From assembly GCA_002176905.1 (NCBI GenBank), contig MSYE01000066.1:1-44248 (forward strand): a DNA stretch of 44,248 bases, given 5' to 3'. Both the position numbers and the translations under genes were made by a program. The stretch is from a bacterium F11. GTDB lineage: Bacteria; Elusimicrobiota; Elusimicrobia; F11. Positions 26,957-36,100 of the stretch are shown here, piece after piece (position 1 is the stretch's first letter; each line of letters opens with the position of its first letter). Under the pieces are notes generated by a model. The model did not search any database and was not told the origin of the DNA. It saw only the letters and a program-made list of their open reading frames with translations.

Positions 26957-27541
26957 TTATTTAAGAAGTTGACCCAATTTCTCATTCAATTTTTCTGGCG
27001 AAACAGGCTTTTCAATATAGGCATCAAAACCCCAAGACTGAATATCTTTTATGAGATTTTTTTCCCTTGAGCCTGTAATGGCCACAATTTTGATGTGTTT
27101 GAGAGTCGGATCGGATCTCACCAGTTTCGCCACTTCCCGCCCATCAATATCAGGCAGCAAAATATCAAGTAATATCAAATCGGGTTGAAAGGTTCGGGTT
27201 AGAAAACCTGCTTTGTATCCCGAGCCAGTGACTTCAATCCTAAATCTTGAATCCTTCTTTAGGGCGCGGGAATACATTCGGGCTTCGACGGGATTGTCCT
27301 CAACAATTAAGATGTTTTTTGTTTCCTTGAGAATTGGTAGGGGTATATTGTTTTTTCTTAGAAAATCTTCTGCTTCTTCCTTGGTAATTCGAAAATGTCC
27401 CCCTGGTGTGGTTGCGGCATGGAGCCGATTTTGGGTAACGGCACGAAATATCGTTGTGGAGCTAAGTTGGCAAATCCTGGCCAGCTCGCCGGTTGTATAA
27501 AATAATTTCTCCTGCTTGGGTAAGTCAAGCTTATTGGTCAT
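26957..27541 (-). CDS. Excisionase/MerR-type HTH fused to receiver domain (regulator 2)
   Basis: In 194 residues, the HTH at about 13-63 (TTGELARICQLSSTTIFRAV, then TPGGHFRITKEEA) is followed by a receiver at about 75-194 with Glu81-Asp82, phospho-acceptor Asp126 (LILLDILLP), Thr156 and Lys178. All phosphorylation residues are present. It is the first gene of the lycopene-cyclase-like operon and probably autoregulates it. No ribosome-binding site is seen: the ATG comes nine bases after a TATAAT box, suggesting a nearly leaderless transcript. It is paralogous to the regulators at 18369 and 38621. Confidence 0.92.
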   Translation of the reverse strand: MTNKLDLPKQEKLFYTTGELARICQLSSTTIFRAVTQNRLHAATTPGGHFRITKEEAEDFLRKNNIPLPILKETKNILIVEDNPVEARMYSRALKKDSRFRIEVTGSGYKAGFLTRTFQPDLILLDILLPDIDGREVAKLVRSDPTLKHIKIVAITGSREKNLIKDIQSWGFDAYIEKPVSPEKLNEKLGQLLK

Positions 27542-27550
27542 ATCAGCAAA

Positions 27551-27556
27551 ATTATA
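27551..27556 (-). promoter_or_regulatory. -10 box of regulator 2 and the lycopene-cyclase-like operon
   Basis: A perfect TATAAT on the minus strand ends nine bases before the ATG at 27541, so the leader would be about 0-3 bases. The -35 region (TTTCAT) is weak. Three ATTCA units lie directly upstream and could bind the regulator itself. Confidence 0.5.
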
Positions 27557-27794
27557 CAGATTGAATTGGTTGAATGAAATGAATTAATTGCATTATATTG
27601 GAAATAGCCTCCATTTTGATGGAAATCCAATCGTAAATGGAATACGTTATTATCTCAGAGAATGATATGAATCTTGATAGTTGAAAACATCAGAGGTTGA
27701 GGACCAATGAAAAGTTGGTTTCAACCATTCGCTTGATTTTACTGCCTCTCTATACGGGAGAGCCCCTGGAGGGGTCCCCCTTTTCATTCCACCC

Positions 27795-27822
27795 TTGATC
27801 CCTCCGTTATTTTTATTAAAAT
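27795..27822 (+). promoter_or_regulatory. Putative promoter of the polyamine genes
   Basis: TTGATC (27795-27800), a 16-base spacer and TAAAAT (27817-27822). A start near 27829 would give a leader of about 25 bases, containing the AGGAG ribosome-binding site used by the ATG at 27854. Confidence 0.5.
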
Positions 27823-27853
27823 GGGTCAACCAAGTTCGTCGAGAGGAGTCCCC

Positions 27854-29005
27854 ATGTTGACCGCTGAAAAATCCATTCAAGAGATTGCGGAAGAGAACCG
27901 TTCTTTTCTACAGACTCCTTATTATCTCATTGATGAGTCCCGGTTACTAAAAAACCTCACCCTCATTGAGAAGATTCGTGAACGCGTGGGAGCAAAATCA
28001 GTCCTCGCTCTCAAATGCTTTTCGACTTGGGGTGTGTTTGATTTGATGCGTCAATATTTGGATGGGACCACCTCTAGCTCCTTATATGAAGCCCGATTGG
28101 GGTATGAGACATTTGGAAAAGAAGTTCATGCTTATAGTGTGGCGTTTTCCGATGAGGAAATTGATTCTATTAAGAAGTTTGCAACGAAAATAATCTTCAA
28201 TTCGGTCTCTCAGTTGAAACGGTTTCACTCCAAGGTCAGAGGATTGCCAGTGGGTTTACGAATCAACCCTGGTGTGAGTCATTCGGATTTTGATTTGGCA
28301 GATCCCGCACGTCGGTTCTCACGCCTAGGGGCATCGAACCCATCGGACATCAAAGACGTTCTTCCTCTTATCAATGGGGCCATGTTTCACTGTAATTGTG
28401 AAAATGACGATTTTGGGAAATTTTCAGACATCTTGGATCATATAGGTCAAAAATTTGAGCCCATTTTAAAGAAGTTGGATTGGGTTAGCTTGGGCGGTGG
28501 AATTTATTTCACTAAGGAGGGGTACCCCCTTGATGCCTTTTGTGAGAAGCTGGCGGATTGGGGTCGCCGTTTCGGGGTCCAAATTTATTTGGAACCAGGT
28601 GAAACCGCTGTGACCGGCTCGGCCTTCCTCGTTACAAAAGTGTTGGATTTGATGCACAATGAAGTTGATATTGCCATCGTCGATGCGGCGGTTGAGACCC
28701 ATATGCTGGATTTGTTGATCTATCGAACGGAAGCCAAAGTCGCCTACTCCCAAAACAAAGGACATTCCTATATGGTGGCGGGGCGAACCTGTTTGGCCGG
28801 CGATGTTTTTGGGACGTACTCGTTCCCAGAGAAGCTGCAAGTGGGCAGTCTCATCCCCCTGTCTGATGCAGCAGGTTACACAATGGTCAAAAAAAATTGG
28901 TTTAATGGTATCCAGATGCCTTCAATTGCTGTTCGGCGCTTGAACGGCCGAATCGAGGTCATCAAAAAATTTCATTATAACGACTATCTCACCAACCTAT
29001 CTTAA
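27854..29005 (+). CDS. nspC: Carboxynorspermidine/carboxyspermidine decarboxylase
   Basis: This 383-residue protein belongs to the alanine-racemase-fold, PLP-dependent decarboxylases. The start at 27854 follows AGGAG by five bases; an in-frame ATG 33 bases upstream has no such site. TPYYLIDESRL marks the N-terminus, Lys54 in VLALKCFSTW is the expected PLP lysine, and FHCNCEN, SLGGGIYFT, YLEPGETAV and LAGDVFGTYSF are conserved NspC-type stretches. It removes CO2 from carboxynorspermidine or carboxyspermidine to make norspermidine or spermidine without S-adenosylmethionine. The synthase follows 14 bases downstream, and together they form the complete two-step route from aspartate semialdehyde plus a diamine. 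Confidence 0.95.
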   Translation: MLTAEKSIQEIAEENRSFLQTPYYLIDESRLLKNLTLIEKIRERVGAKSVLALKCFSTWGVFDLMRQYLDGTTSSSLYEARLGYETFGKEVHAYSVAFSDEEIDSIKKFATKIIFNSVSQLKRFHSKVRGLPVGLRINPGVSHSDFDLADPARRFSRLGASNPSDIKDVLPLINGAMFHCNCENDDFGKFSDILDHIGQKFEPILKKLDWVSLGGGIYFTKEGYPLDAFCEKLADWGRRFGVQIYLEPGETAVTGSAFLVTKVLDLMHNEVDIAIVDAAVETHMLDLLIYRTEAKVAYSQNKGHSYMVAGRTCLAGDVFGTYSFPEKLQVGSLIPLSDAAGYTMVKKNWFNGIQMPSIAVRRLNGRIEVIKKFHYNDYLTNLS

Positions 29006-29019
29006 GGAGGAAAGGGTTA

Positions 29020-30255
29020 ATGAAAAAGAATGTACTCATTGTTGGGGCCGGTGGTGTGGCTCATGTGACCGCGCACAAATGCGCTCAAAATAATGACATC
29101 TTAGGCGATATCTGCATTGCATCCAGGAAAAAAGAGAAGTGTGACAAAATTATTGAGAGCATCAAACGAAAGGGGAATCTCAAAGATAAAACAAAAAAGC
29201 TTTTCTCTCGCCAGATTGATGCCAAGGATGTCTCTGCCCTTTCAAAGCTGATCCAAGAGACGAATACCTCCATCGTTATCAATTTGGGAACAGCCTATAT
29301 CAATATGTCGGTATTGGAAGCTTGTATCCAGACGGGTGTGACCTATATGGATACGGCCATTCACGAAGAACCCGATAAAGTATGTGAAGATCCACCTTGG
29401 TACGGTAACTATGAGTGGAAACGAAAAGACCGCTGCAAAGAAAAAGGAGTCAATGCGATTTTGGGGGTGGGATTTGATCCCGGAGTGGTCAACGCCTATT
29501 GCGCCAGTGCCGTTAAACATCATTTCGATAAGATCGATACCATCGACATTATGGATGTCAACGCAGGCGATCACGGAAAATATTTTGCCACCAACTTTGA
29601 CCCGGAGATTAACTTTCGTGAGTTCACAAAGGTGTGGGCTTGGATTGACCGCAAATGGGTTGAGAAAAAAGTTCATGCCCATAGATGGGATTATGATTTT
29701 CCTGTGGTAGGGAAGAAGCCCGTTTATCTCACTGGGCATGATGAGTTGCATTCTTTGTACAAAAACGTAGATGCCAACAGCATTTGTTTTTGGATGGGAT
29801 TTGGTGACCATTACATCAATGTTTTCAACGTCCTTAAGAACGTTGGCCTTCTTTCTGAGAAACCGGTGCGAACAGCCGAAGGGGTGGAAGTGGTTCCTCT
29901 TAAAGTTCTTAAAGCGTGTTTGCCAGATCCTCTTTCCTTGGGGCCAACTTATACAGGCTATACCTGTATTGGGAATTTGATAAAAGGGGAAAAAGACGGA
30001 CAAAAGAAAGAAATCTTTATTTACAATTCCTGTGATCACGCGGCGTGCTACAAGGAAGTGGAGTCTCAGGCCATTTGTTACACTGCCGGTGTGCCCCCGG
30101 TTGCCGCTGCCATTCTGGTCGCTCAAGGAAAATGGAATCCAAGGACCATGGTGAACGTTGAGGAATTGGATCCCGATCCGTTTCTTGAGGTTTTGGATCG
30201 GATTGGACTTCCAACCAAGGTGGAAGACCGAACCCCCGTTGGTGAGGCCGTCTAA
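29020..30255 (+). CDS. Carboxynorspermidine synthase (saccharopine dehydrogenase family)
   Basis: The 411-residue protein opens with a Rossmann NAD(P)H site (VLIVGAGGVAHVTAHKCA, about 5-22). Further conserved stretches are VINLGTAYINMSVLEACI, TYMDTAIHE, GVGFDPGVVNAYCA and YTCIGNLIKG, typical of the carboxynorspermidine synthase branch. It reductively condenses aspartate beta-semialdehyde with 1,3-diaminopropane or putrescine; the product goes to the decarboxylase encoded just upstream. GGAGG lies nine bases before the ATG. Its stop codon overlaps the stop of the convergent kinase-like gene by four bases. Confidence 0.94.
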   Translation: MKKNVLIVGAGGVAHVTAHKCAQNNDILGDICIASRKKEKCDKIIESIKRKGNLKDKTKKLFSRQIDAKDVSALSKLIQETNTSIVINLGTAYINMSVLEACIQTGVTYMDTAIHEEPDKVCEDPPWYGNYEWKRKDRCKEKGVNAILGVGFDPGVVNAYCASAVKHHFDKIDTIDIMDVNAGDHGKYFATNFDPEINFREFTKVWAWIDRKWVEKKVHAHRWDYDFPVVGKKPVYLTGHDELHSLYKNVDANSICFWMGFGDHYINVFNVLKNVGLLSEKPVRTAEGVEVVPLKVLKACLPDPLSLGPTYTGYTCIGNLIKGEKDGQKKEIFIYNSCDHAACYKEVESQAICYTAGVPPVAAAILVAQGKWNPRTMVNVEELDPDPFLEVLDRIGLPTKVEDRTPVGEAV

Positions 30256-31670
30256 GGGGTTGAAAATTCTAGGCTAACAGTTGTCCCTGATCCAGGGGCG
30301 CTTTTGATTTGGATCTTGCCCCCATGAAGCACCATGCTTTTCTGGGCCAAGGCCAATCCCATTCCTTTCTTTTTTCCTTTGGTTGAAAAATAAGGGTGAA
30401 GAACTCTCTTGAAATGGGCCTCCTTTATTCCTTTCCCTTTGTCCTTAACAGATAAAATTACCTGCTTGGATCGAGCATTGTATTCTGTTTGAATGGAGAG
30501 GAGGCTATTGTTCTCTGAAGCTTCCTGTGCGTTATTGATCACCTGCTTAACTGTTTCGAGTATGAGTTCCTTATCCAATTTGAGAGTGGGAATTTTTGGC
30601 TCCAAACTGTATTGGATTTGGGGATGAGTGAGGAGGGGTTGAATCAATTGGTTGAGATTGACATCCTCTTTGTTCAGTTCGGGGTGATGAATCAATTGAA
30701 GATAATCCTCAATTGATTCCATCAAGAAAGTGACAATATTGTCCATATCGTGAATCTGGGTTTTTGATTCGGAATCCAAACTGTTATTGGCCATTGATTT
30801 CTGGATAATTTCCCTAAAGGTTCCAAGAAGTTTCCGAGCCACATCACAGAATCCTTGAGCAAAACTTTCGTACATGAGATGAATTGAGTGAACAGGTGTC
30901 TTTGAGAATTTGCCCACAGATTCCCCCGTATTTTCAGACTGCCAGTCTTCTCTTGGCGGAGCACTTTCAACAGGAGGGGGTTGCGTGTTGCGTTGAATCA
31001 TAACCAGGCCCGCTTCCAAACGTTGAAAGAAGCTTTGTTGGAATTCATTGATTTGTTGTCCAACTTTTCCGAGACTTTCCTTCATTTTTATCAGATCCAC
31101 AATGGATTCTGTCTCTTTGTCCGTCTTTGATTTGAGCATCTCGACCAAATTCTCCTTTTCTCGCTCCAAAGACACTTTTTGATTTTGGTATTGTTCCGTT
31201 GAATCACGAAGGGCGAGAAATTCTTGGGTGAGACGACGGAGTTCATGACGAACATATTCGTCTTCATCCAATGGGATGTGACCTTGTGATGGAGAAGCAG
31301 CTTTTCCTGCTTTCCCCAAGGCTTCTTGGAAACGATTTTCCCAATGTCCCCTTTCTTGAAGAAGCTTATTTTCCATGTCCTTTACTTTAAACTTCTCTTC
31401 CAACGCTTCACGGGTCTGATCCCAAAGTCGTCGTTTGTCATCGAGGGATTGTTCCAGGTTTTCTTTTTTCTGGCGTTCCTCTTTGAGTTTGTCTTCGAGT
31501 TCCCCCAGATGTTGACGCAGCATATGAGAGAGTTCTCGTTCCTCTTCCCATCTTCTTTTCCAATAATCGGCCAAAGATAAGGTGTCCATGGTTCTTAAAA
31601 GATCCTGATCCACGGCTGGATCGTTCTCCAGTCGTCTGAGATTGCTTTTCATTTCTTCCCATTTATCCAT
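30252..31670 (-). CDS. Coiled-coil histidine-kinase-like protein with His-to-Asp change
   Basis: This 472-residue soluble protein has a long, charged coiled coil (about 1-225), a Pro-rich linker (229-260), a HisKA-like helical pair (about 262-330) and an HATPase domain (365-470). ATP-site motifs are present: QVINNAQEA (Asn379-380), VKDKGKGI (Asp410) and KKKGMGLALAQK. In the HisKA helix, GFCDVARKLLGTF aligns with the usual GIAHEIRNPLGAI, placing Asp276 where the phospho-acceptor His should be. It may thus be a pseudokinase, or it may use ATP for another purpose. It is the last gene of the 39211 operon, four bases after the barrel-LysM gene. Confidence 0.85.
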   Translation of the reverse strand: MDKWEEMKSNLRRLENDPAVDQDLLRTMDTLSLADYWKRRWEEERELSHMLRQHLGELEDKLKEERQKKENLEQSLDDKRRLWDQTREALEEKFKVKDMENKLLQERGHWENRFQEALGKAGKAASPSQGHIPLDEDEYVRHELRRLTQEFLALRDSTEQYQNQKVSLEREKENLVEMLKSKTDKETESIVDLIKMKESLGKVGQQINEFQQSFFQRLEAGLVMIQRNTQPPPVESAPPREDWQSENTGESVGKFSKTPVHSIHLMYESFAQGFCDVARKLLGTFREIIQKSMANNSLDSESKTQIHDMDNIVTFLMESIEDYLQLIHHPELNKEDVNLNQLIQPLLTHPQIQYSLEPKIPTLKLDKELILETVKQVINNAQEASENNSLLSIQTEYNARSKQVILSVKDKGKGIKEAHFKRVLHPYFSTKGKKKGMGLALAQKSMVLHGGKIQIKSAPGSGTTVSLEFSTP

Positions 31671-31674
31671 CGTT

Positions 31675-33165
31675 CTAATCCTTTTTTAAAGGGATGACCA
31701 AATTGGTGCCCAGTATTGGTTTTCCCCGAATAATTTTGTCTTTGTTATATTTGTGTATAACTTGCCATTTCTTTTTATCCCCCAGATACTCTTTGGCAAG
31801 AGATTGAAGGGTGTCGCCTTTTTTTACCCGATGTGTCAAAGCTTTGAAGTCATTGGAAAGGTCATTCTTATTGGATTCGCGGATTATGTTTGGTTCTTTG
31901 GGTTGCTTTAATCCCGACTCTAGGTCTTGGTTAATTCTTTCTTTGATGCGATCGGCTGTTTCTTCAATCAGGATTCTTTCAAGAGAATGGCGATGTTCTT
32001 CCATCTCTTTGAGCTCAGCCTTAATTCCCAAAACTTCTTTTTGAAGGCGCAAATAGGCTTCTTCTAAACTTCCCATCTCCACCTCGCCAAGCAGGGGTTG
32101 TCCAAATTTGAAAAGAAAAGAGGCTCGATGAGAACCGGCTGTACCATCTATGTTGCTGATGGGATATTGAAAGGCATAATCAAGAAAGATCTGCCCAAGT
32201 TTGACACCACAGCCCAAATTCAAATTTAAAAGGCTCCCACTTCCAAATTGGAATCCGGATCTCACCGCAAAGAGTTCTTCCTTGAAGCGCTTTTCGAAGC
32301 CGCTTCCGATCATCCAGTCCTTTCCTTTCTTTGTTCCGTCCATGGCGGCGACAAGATCATCTTTTTTGTAGCCCATTCCAAGCTTGAAGGTACGATCAAG
32401 GGATTCGTTTTGTTGGAGTCCCACATTCGGCTCAAAGAGATCCAAAACACTCAATCCCAGTAAAACCCGAGGCAGTAGCGCGTAGATGATCCCCACGTCA
32501 AAGGAAGTAACGGAGAGCGATCCCTTGCTACCATACCCAAAAACCGGATCCACGCGTGTGTATTCATCATGGTTATAGGATTCTTCCATCCGTTTGATGT
32601 TGATTCCTCCATTCCATCTTCGTCCAAACGATTTTCCCCATCCCAGTCCCAATGTGGTTTCTTCCAGGGCGTTGGAAAGACCAAATTTTCGATAAAACAA
32701 CGCCAAGGCGCCTTTGTTGGTTCGATTGACCAGGTTTATTCGCCCACCAGAAAACTTTTCCCGCGCTACATGGGGTAATGATACGGTGGGTCCTTGTGTT
32801 GTTGGTTCCCGGCTCATATTCAGAGTGGGGAGGGGAATATCAAGTTGGGAGGATGGCTCGGATTCTCTTTTTAGGTCAATGAGGGAAAGAGGAACAGCAA
32901 TAATAAAATGATTGAGAGTAAGGTTGCTGTTATCATCCAAATTTAAGAACGGACGGCCATAATCACTGCTCAGTTCCGCCCTTCTTAAGAATCCCAGTCC
33001 GGCCGGATTGACAGCGGTACTTCTCCCGTTGTCCGCAATGGCGGTGGCGGCTCCGCCCATGGCCATGGTCCGGGCGTTTGTTCCCAAATCATCAAATTCC
33101 GCCCTCACCCCCATAGGTTGGAGGAAAAACAGAATGAGAAAAAGATTCAGGAGTTTCTTTTTCAT
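31675..33165 (-). CDS. PorV-like outer-membrane beta-barrel with coiled coil and C-terminal LysM
   Basis: This protein has 496 residues. A signal peptide (1-21, ending VRA) is followed by the family opening LGTNARTMAMGGAATAIADN and VNPAGLGFLRRAELS. A barrel of amphipathic strands runs to about 355, a coiled coil to about 420, and a LysM domain fills 445-496 (HRVKKGDTLQSLAKEYLGDK and KYNKDKIIRGKPI). LysM binds peptidoglycan, so the barrel would be tethered to the cell wall. The start at 33165 overlaps the stop of the giant FN3 gene (ATGA) and follows GGTGG; a longer in-frame start would lie inside that gene. The arrangement parallels the barrel-TPR gene at 10721. Confidence 0.82.
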   Translation of the reverse strand: MKKKLLNLFLILFFLQPMGVRAEFDDLGTNARTMAMGGAATAIADNGRSTAVNPAGLGFLRRAELSSDYGRPFLNLDDNSNLTLNHFIIAVPLSLIDLKRESEPSSQLDIPLPTLNMSREPTTQGPTVSLPHVAREKFSGGRINLVNRTNKGALALFYRKFGLSNALEETTLGLGWGKSFGRRWNGGINIKRMEESYNHDEYTRVDPVFGYGSKGSLSVTSFDVGIIYALLPRVLLGLSVLDLFEPNVGLQQNESLDRTFKLGMGYKKDDLVAAMDGTKKGKDWMIGSGFEKRFKEELFAVRSGFQFGSGSLLNLNLGCGVKLGQIFLDYAFQYPISNIDGTAGSHRASFLFKFGQPLLGEVEMGSLEEAYLRLQKEVLGIKAELKEMEEHRHSLERILIEETADRIKERINQDLESGLKQPKEPNIIRESNKNDLSNDFKALTHRVKKGDTLQSLAKEYLGDKKKWQVIHKYNKDKIIRGKPILGTNLVIPLKKD

Positions 33166-36100
33166 CTTGCCACCACGATTGTTCCACTCATTTGGTTTCC
33201 ATCTACTTCGATTTGATAAAGATAAATACCCTTGGGAGCCATGTTGCCACCCTTTCTCCTTCCATCCCAATAGAGGCTGGATCCGTCTGATCCTGTTGTG
33301 AGGTTGGCAACATGCGCGCCGTGAAGATTAAAGATTTTTCCTGAGAGAGAAGAGTCCTTGGGATTGTCCAAACTGAAATTGATGGTGTCGTTAACACCAT
33401 CCCCATTGGGGGTAAATATTTTCTTTGGCCAGATCTGTAATATTTCGGCCGAAGCGGCCCGAATTACTTGTTTCACTTGAAAATTGCCGGTACGAATGGT
33501 GTTTAAGGATAACCAATTGTTGGTGGCATCAACGGTTCCTCCCAATTTGACGTTCTCCACCCCATTGTGCCAATAGATGGCTGTCTCACCGGCAACAAAG
33601 GGTGTGGCGAGAGCTTGAAGCGAACTGGCCCGGTTGGAGAGAGTATCAACTGAAAATGAGAGGGAGATGGGGTGATCAAATTGAAAATCTCCTATGGGTG
33701 TTCTATCGGAATCATTTTCAATGGAGATAGAATAAGAAATGAGGGTTTTCCCAGAAGGAGGACCGCCTTCGGAAATTGAGATTCGTTTTACTTTTCCATC
33801 AGTGGGATAAAGAAGTTTTGAAGCGGCAGCAGAACTCATCATGATTCGCAATCCCAGGTCTTCACTGTAAACAACATGGATTGGATCTTCTTTTGCCTCA
33901 ACAATTGCGGAGTTGTAGCTCTCTATATTGGAATCATCAAAAGAACGAACCATATAGAAATAAGACGTGCCATTGACGGATCCATCAATCCAACTGGTGG
34001 TGTTACTTGATACCGTGGCAACGGGATTGGAGGTTCCAATTAATTCTGAGTCGAGGGATCGGTAAATATGAAATCCTGTCAGATCTGTGGCAGTTGTCCC
34101 ATCTCTGTTTTCAATGGGAAGGGTCCACTCCAATGTCCAACTTGAAAGATCGACGGAAAATGATCCCTTGATTCCGCCTGGGGGTTGAAGCCGGTTCAGA
34201 ATGGGAATGAAAAATTGAAAAATGTTATCTGATTGGGTTGTTAAGCTATCCACATCGGTGGCTGTTACACGCCAATAATAAGTTGTGTTTTCATTCAGGA
34301 ATGAAGATGTTTTCCATTCCGTGTCGGTTATGGAACCCTGCGAAACAACAGGATTTGAGAGATCATTGTGGGTGGAAATTTCTGCCAAATAAGTCGCGAC
34401 ATCATTAAGGTCGATTTCAACAGCGGTTTCCCAAGTGAAAGTGGGTTGTCGCAGATTCAGGATTGCCTGATGAGAGGGAGTAAGAAGATCAAATGATAGG
34501 GGAGGAATATTGGCCGTGTCCAGGAAGAAAAAAGATACCTCCGAAACCGTTACCGTGCTATCAACCAGCGTTGGGGTGGCTCCCTGGAAACCTCCAGCTG
34601 AAACCCTCCAATAATAAGTTGCTTCATTACTCAGATTGGTGGCGGGTTGGTAAGAATTTCCCGTCCCTATGGAAAGGCTTTGAACACCATTAAAAGTGGG
34701 ATCGTTCGGAGAGAGTTCAATAAAATAGCGAACGGTATCAAAAGGATCAGGATCAACAGCATTTTCCCAAGTAAACAGTGGTCTCAGATCGCGAACAGTG
34801 ATCGTGGAAAGAGGCAGTTGCAGTTGGAATGCGGCAGGGGTTTCTTTCGTAAGATCAATGTAACAATGGTGGGTCTGTTGACTGAGTTGCGATTTCCCGC
34901 CCCCATCAATGGCCTCCACGAACCAATAGATATTGACGTTATCGGATTGGGCAGGAAGAGTATAGGTTGTGGTCGATAGAAAAACAGTTGTGCTACTCGC
35001 ATAATTGCTAAGATGGGAATAGGTCAATTTAAATTGAATTGTATCGCCTGGGTCATTGGCGGTTGTATCTTCCCAAGTTAGTGTTGGTGTGAGGGTTAGA
35101 AGCCTTTCGTCCTCAGCGGGAGTGAGAAGGGAGAAACTGTTGGGGGCCTCATCAACGGCATTTACAGCAAACCAGTATATCGTCGAAAGGCGATCAAGTA
35201 GACCATCCGTAGCTCTAACCCGCCAATAATAGGTTGTGTCCTCCAATAACCTCACAAGTGAAAATGTTGAATTGGCTGTGGAGGAACTGTGGCTTAACGG
35301 AGAGAAGGAAGCATTCGTGCTCAATTCAAGGTTGTAACTGACAGTATCCCCTGGATCCCCATCAACAGCATCTTGCCAATCAAAGGTGAGATTCCCTGAG
35401 GTTTCAATACTTTGGTTTGAGGGAGAAAGAAGATTGAAAGCATAAGGGGAGGTGTTAACGACATTCGTTCGGATGCGCAAAGGATCAGGTGATCCTGCCA
35501 CGCTTGATCCGTCCACATCATAGGCAACAACTCTCCAATACACCGTAAAGTCCTCAGGAAGGTCGAGGGGATTATGTTGCGACGTTGTTAACCCACTGGT
35601 TGTTGTGGTGAAATTGGCTTCAAATCCATTCGATATCGAGTATTGTACGGTGTAGGTTACTTGATCACCCAAATTGGAATTGGCATCTATGGATTCACTC
35701 CAATCAAAGAGTGGAGGATTGGAGGTTGAAATGGAATTGTCACTGGGAGAAACCAAAGTGAAACTTTGCGGTGCTGAATTGGGTGTGACAGCACTTGTTG
35801 AGGCAGAAATTCCAGAGGTGTTGCCTCTCTCATCCAAAGTTCGAATTGCAAAGTAATAACGAAATCCCGTGGTGAGGCCCGTTACTGTGTATCCAACAGC
35901 AAAACCGGGTGCCATTGTTGTTGAGAAGGATATCTGTCCTTCTGCTGATTGAAATTTACTGGTGTTATCGATGATTCCCAATATCGTGTAGGCAATTTCG
36001 TAGGTTCCGGTAAGTGTGTTAGCGGCTCCATCGTCACCAGGGGAAGTCCATGTGAGGTGAACCTGATGCCAATCTTCCGTTGGAGATATGGGGCTTATGG

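Larger units (their letters stand above)
27542..27853. other. 312-bp divergent intergenic region
   Basis: It holds the regulator 2 promoter at one end and the decarboxylase promoter (27795-27822) at the other. Two adjacent small hairpins lie at 27746-27774: CTCTC/GAGAG with a seven-base loop, then CCCC/GGGG with a four-base loop. They sit upstream of the plus-strand promoter, so they are not in its leader. I see no credible small gene. Confidence 0.5.

Noticed and set aside
27746..27774. Riboswitch or attenuator for the polyamine genes
   Set aside because: The hairpins lie upstream of the best promoter, so they would not be in the transcript.
29242..30126. 294-codon open frame on the minus strand
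   Set aside because: It lies wholly antisense to the carboxynorspermidine synthase gene, whose protein is clearly conserved; the antisense product shows no recognisable motif.
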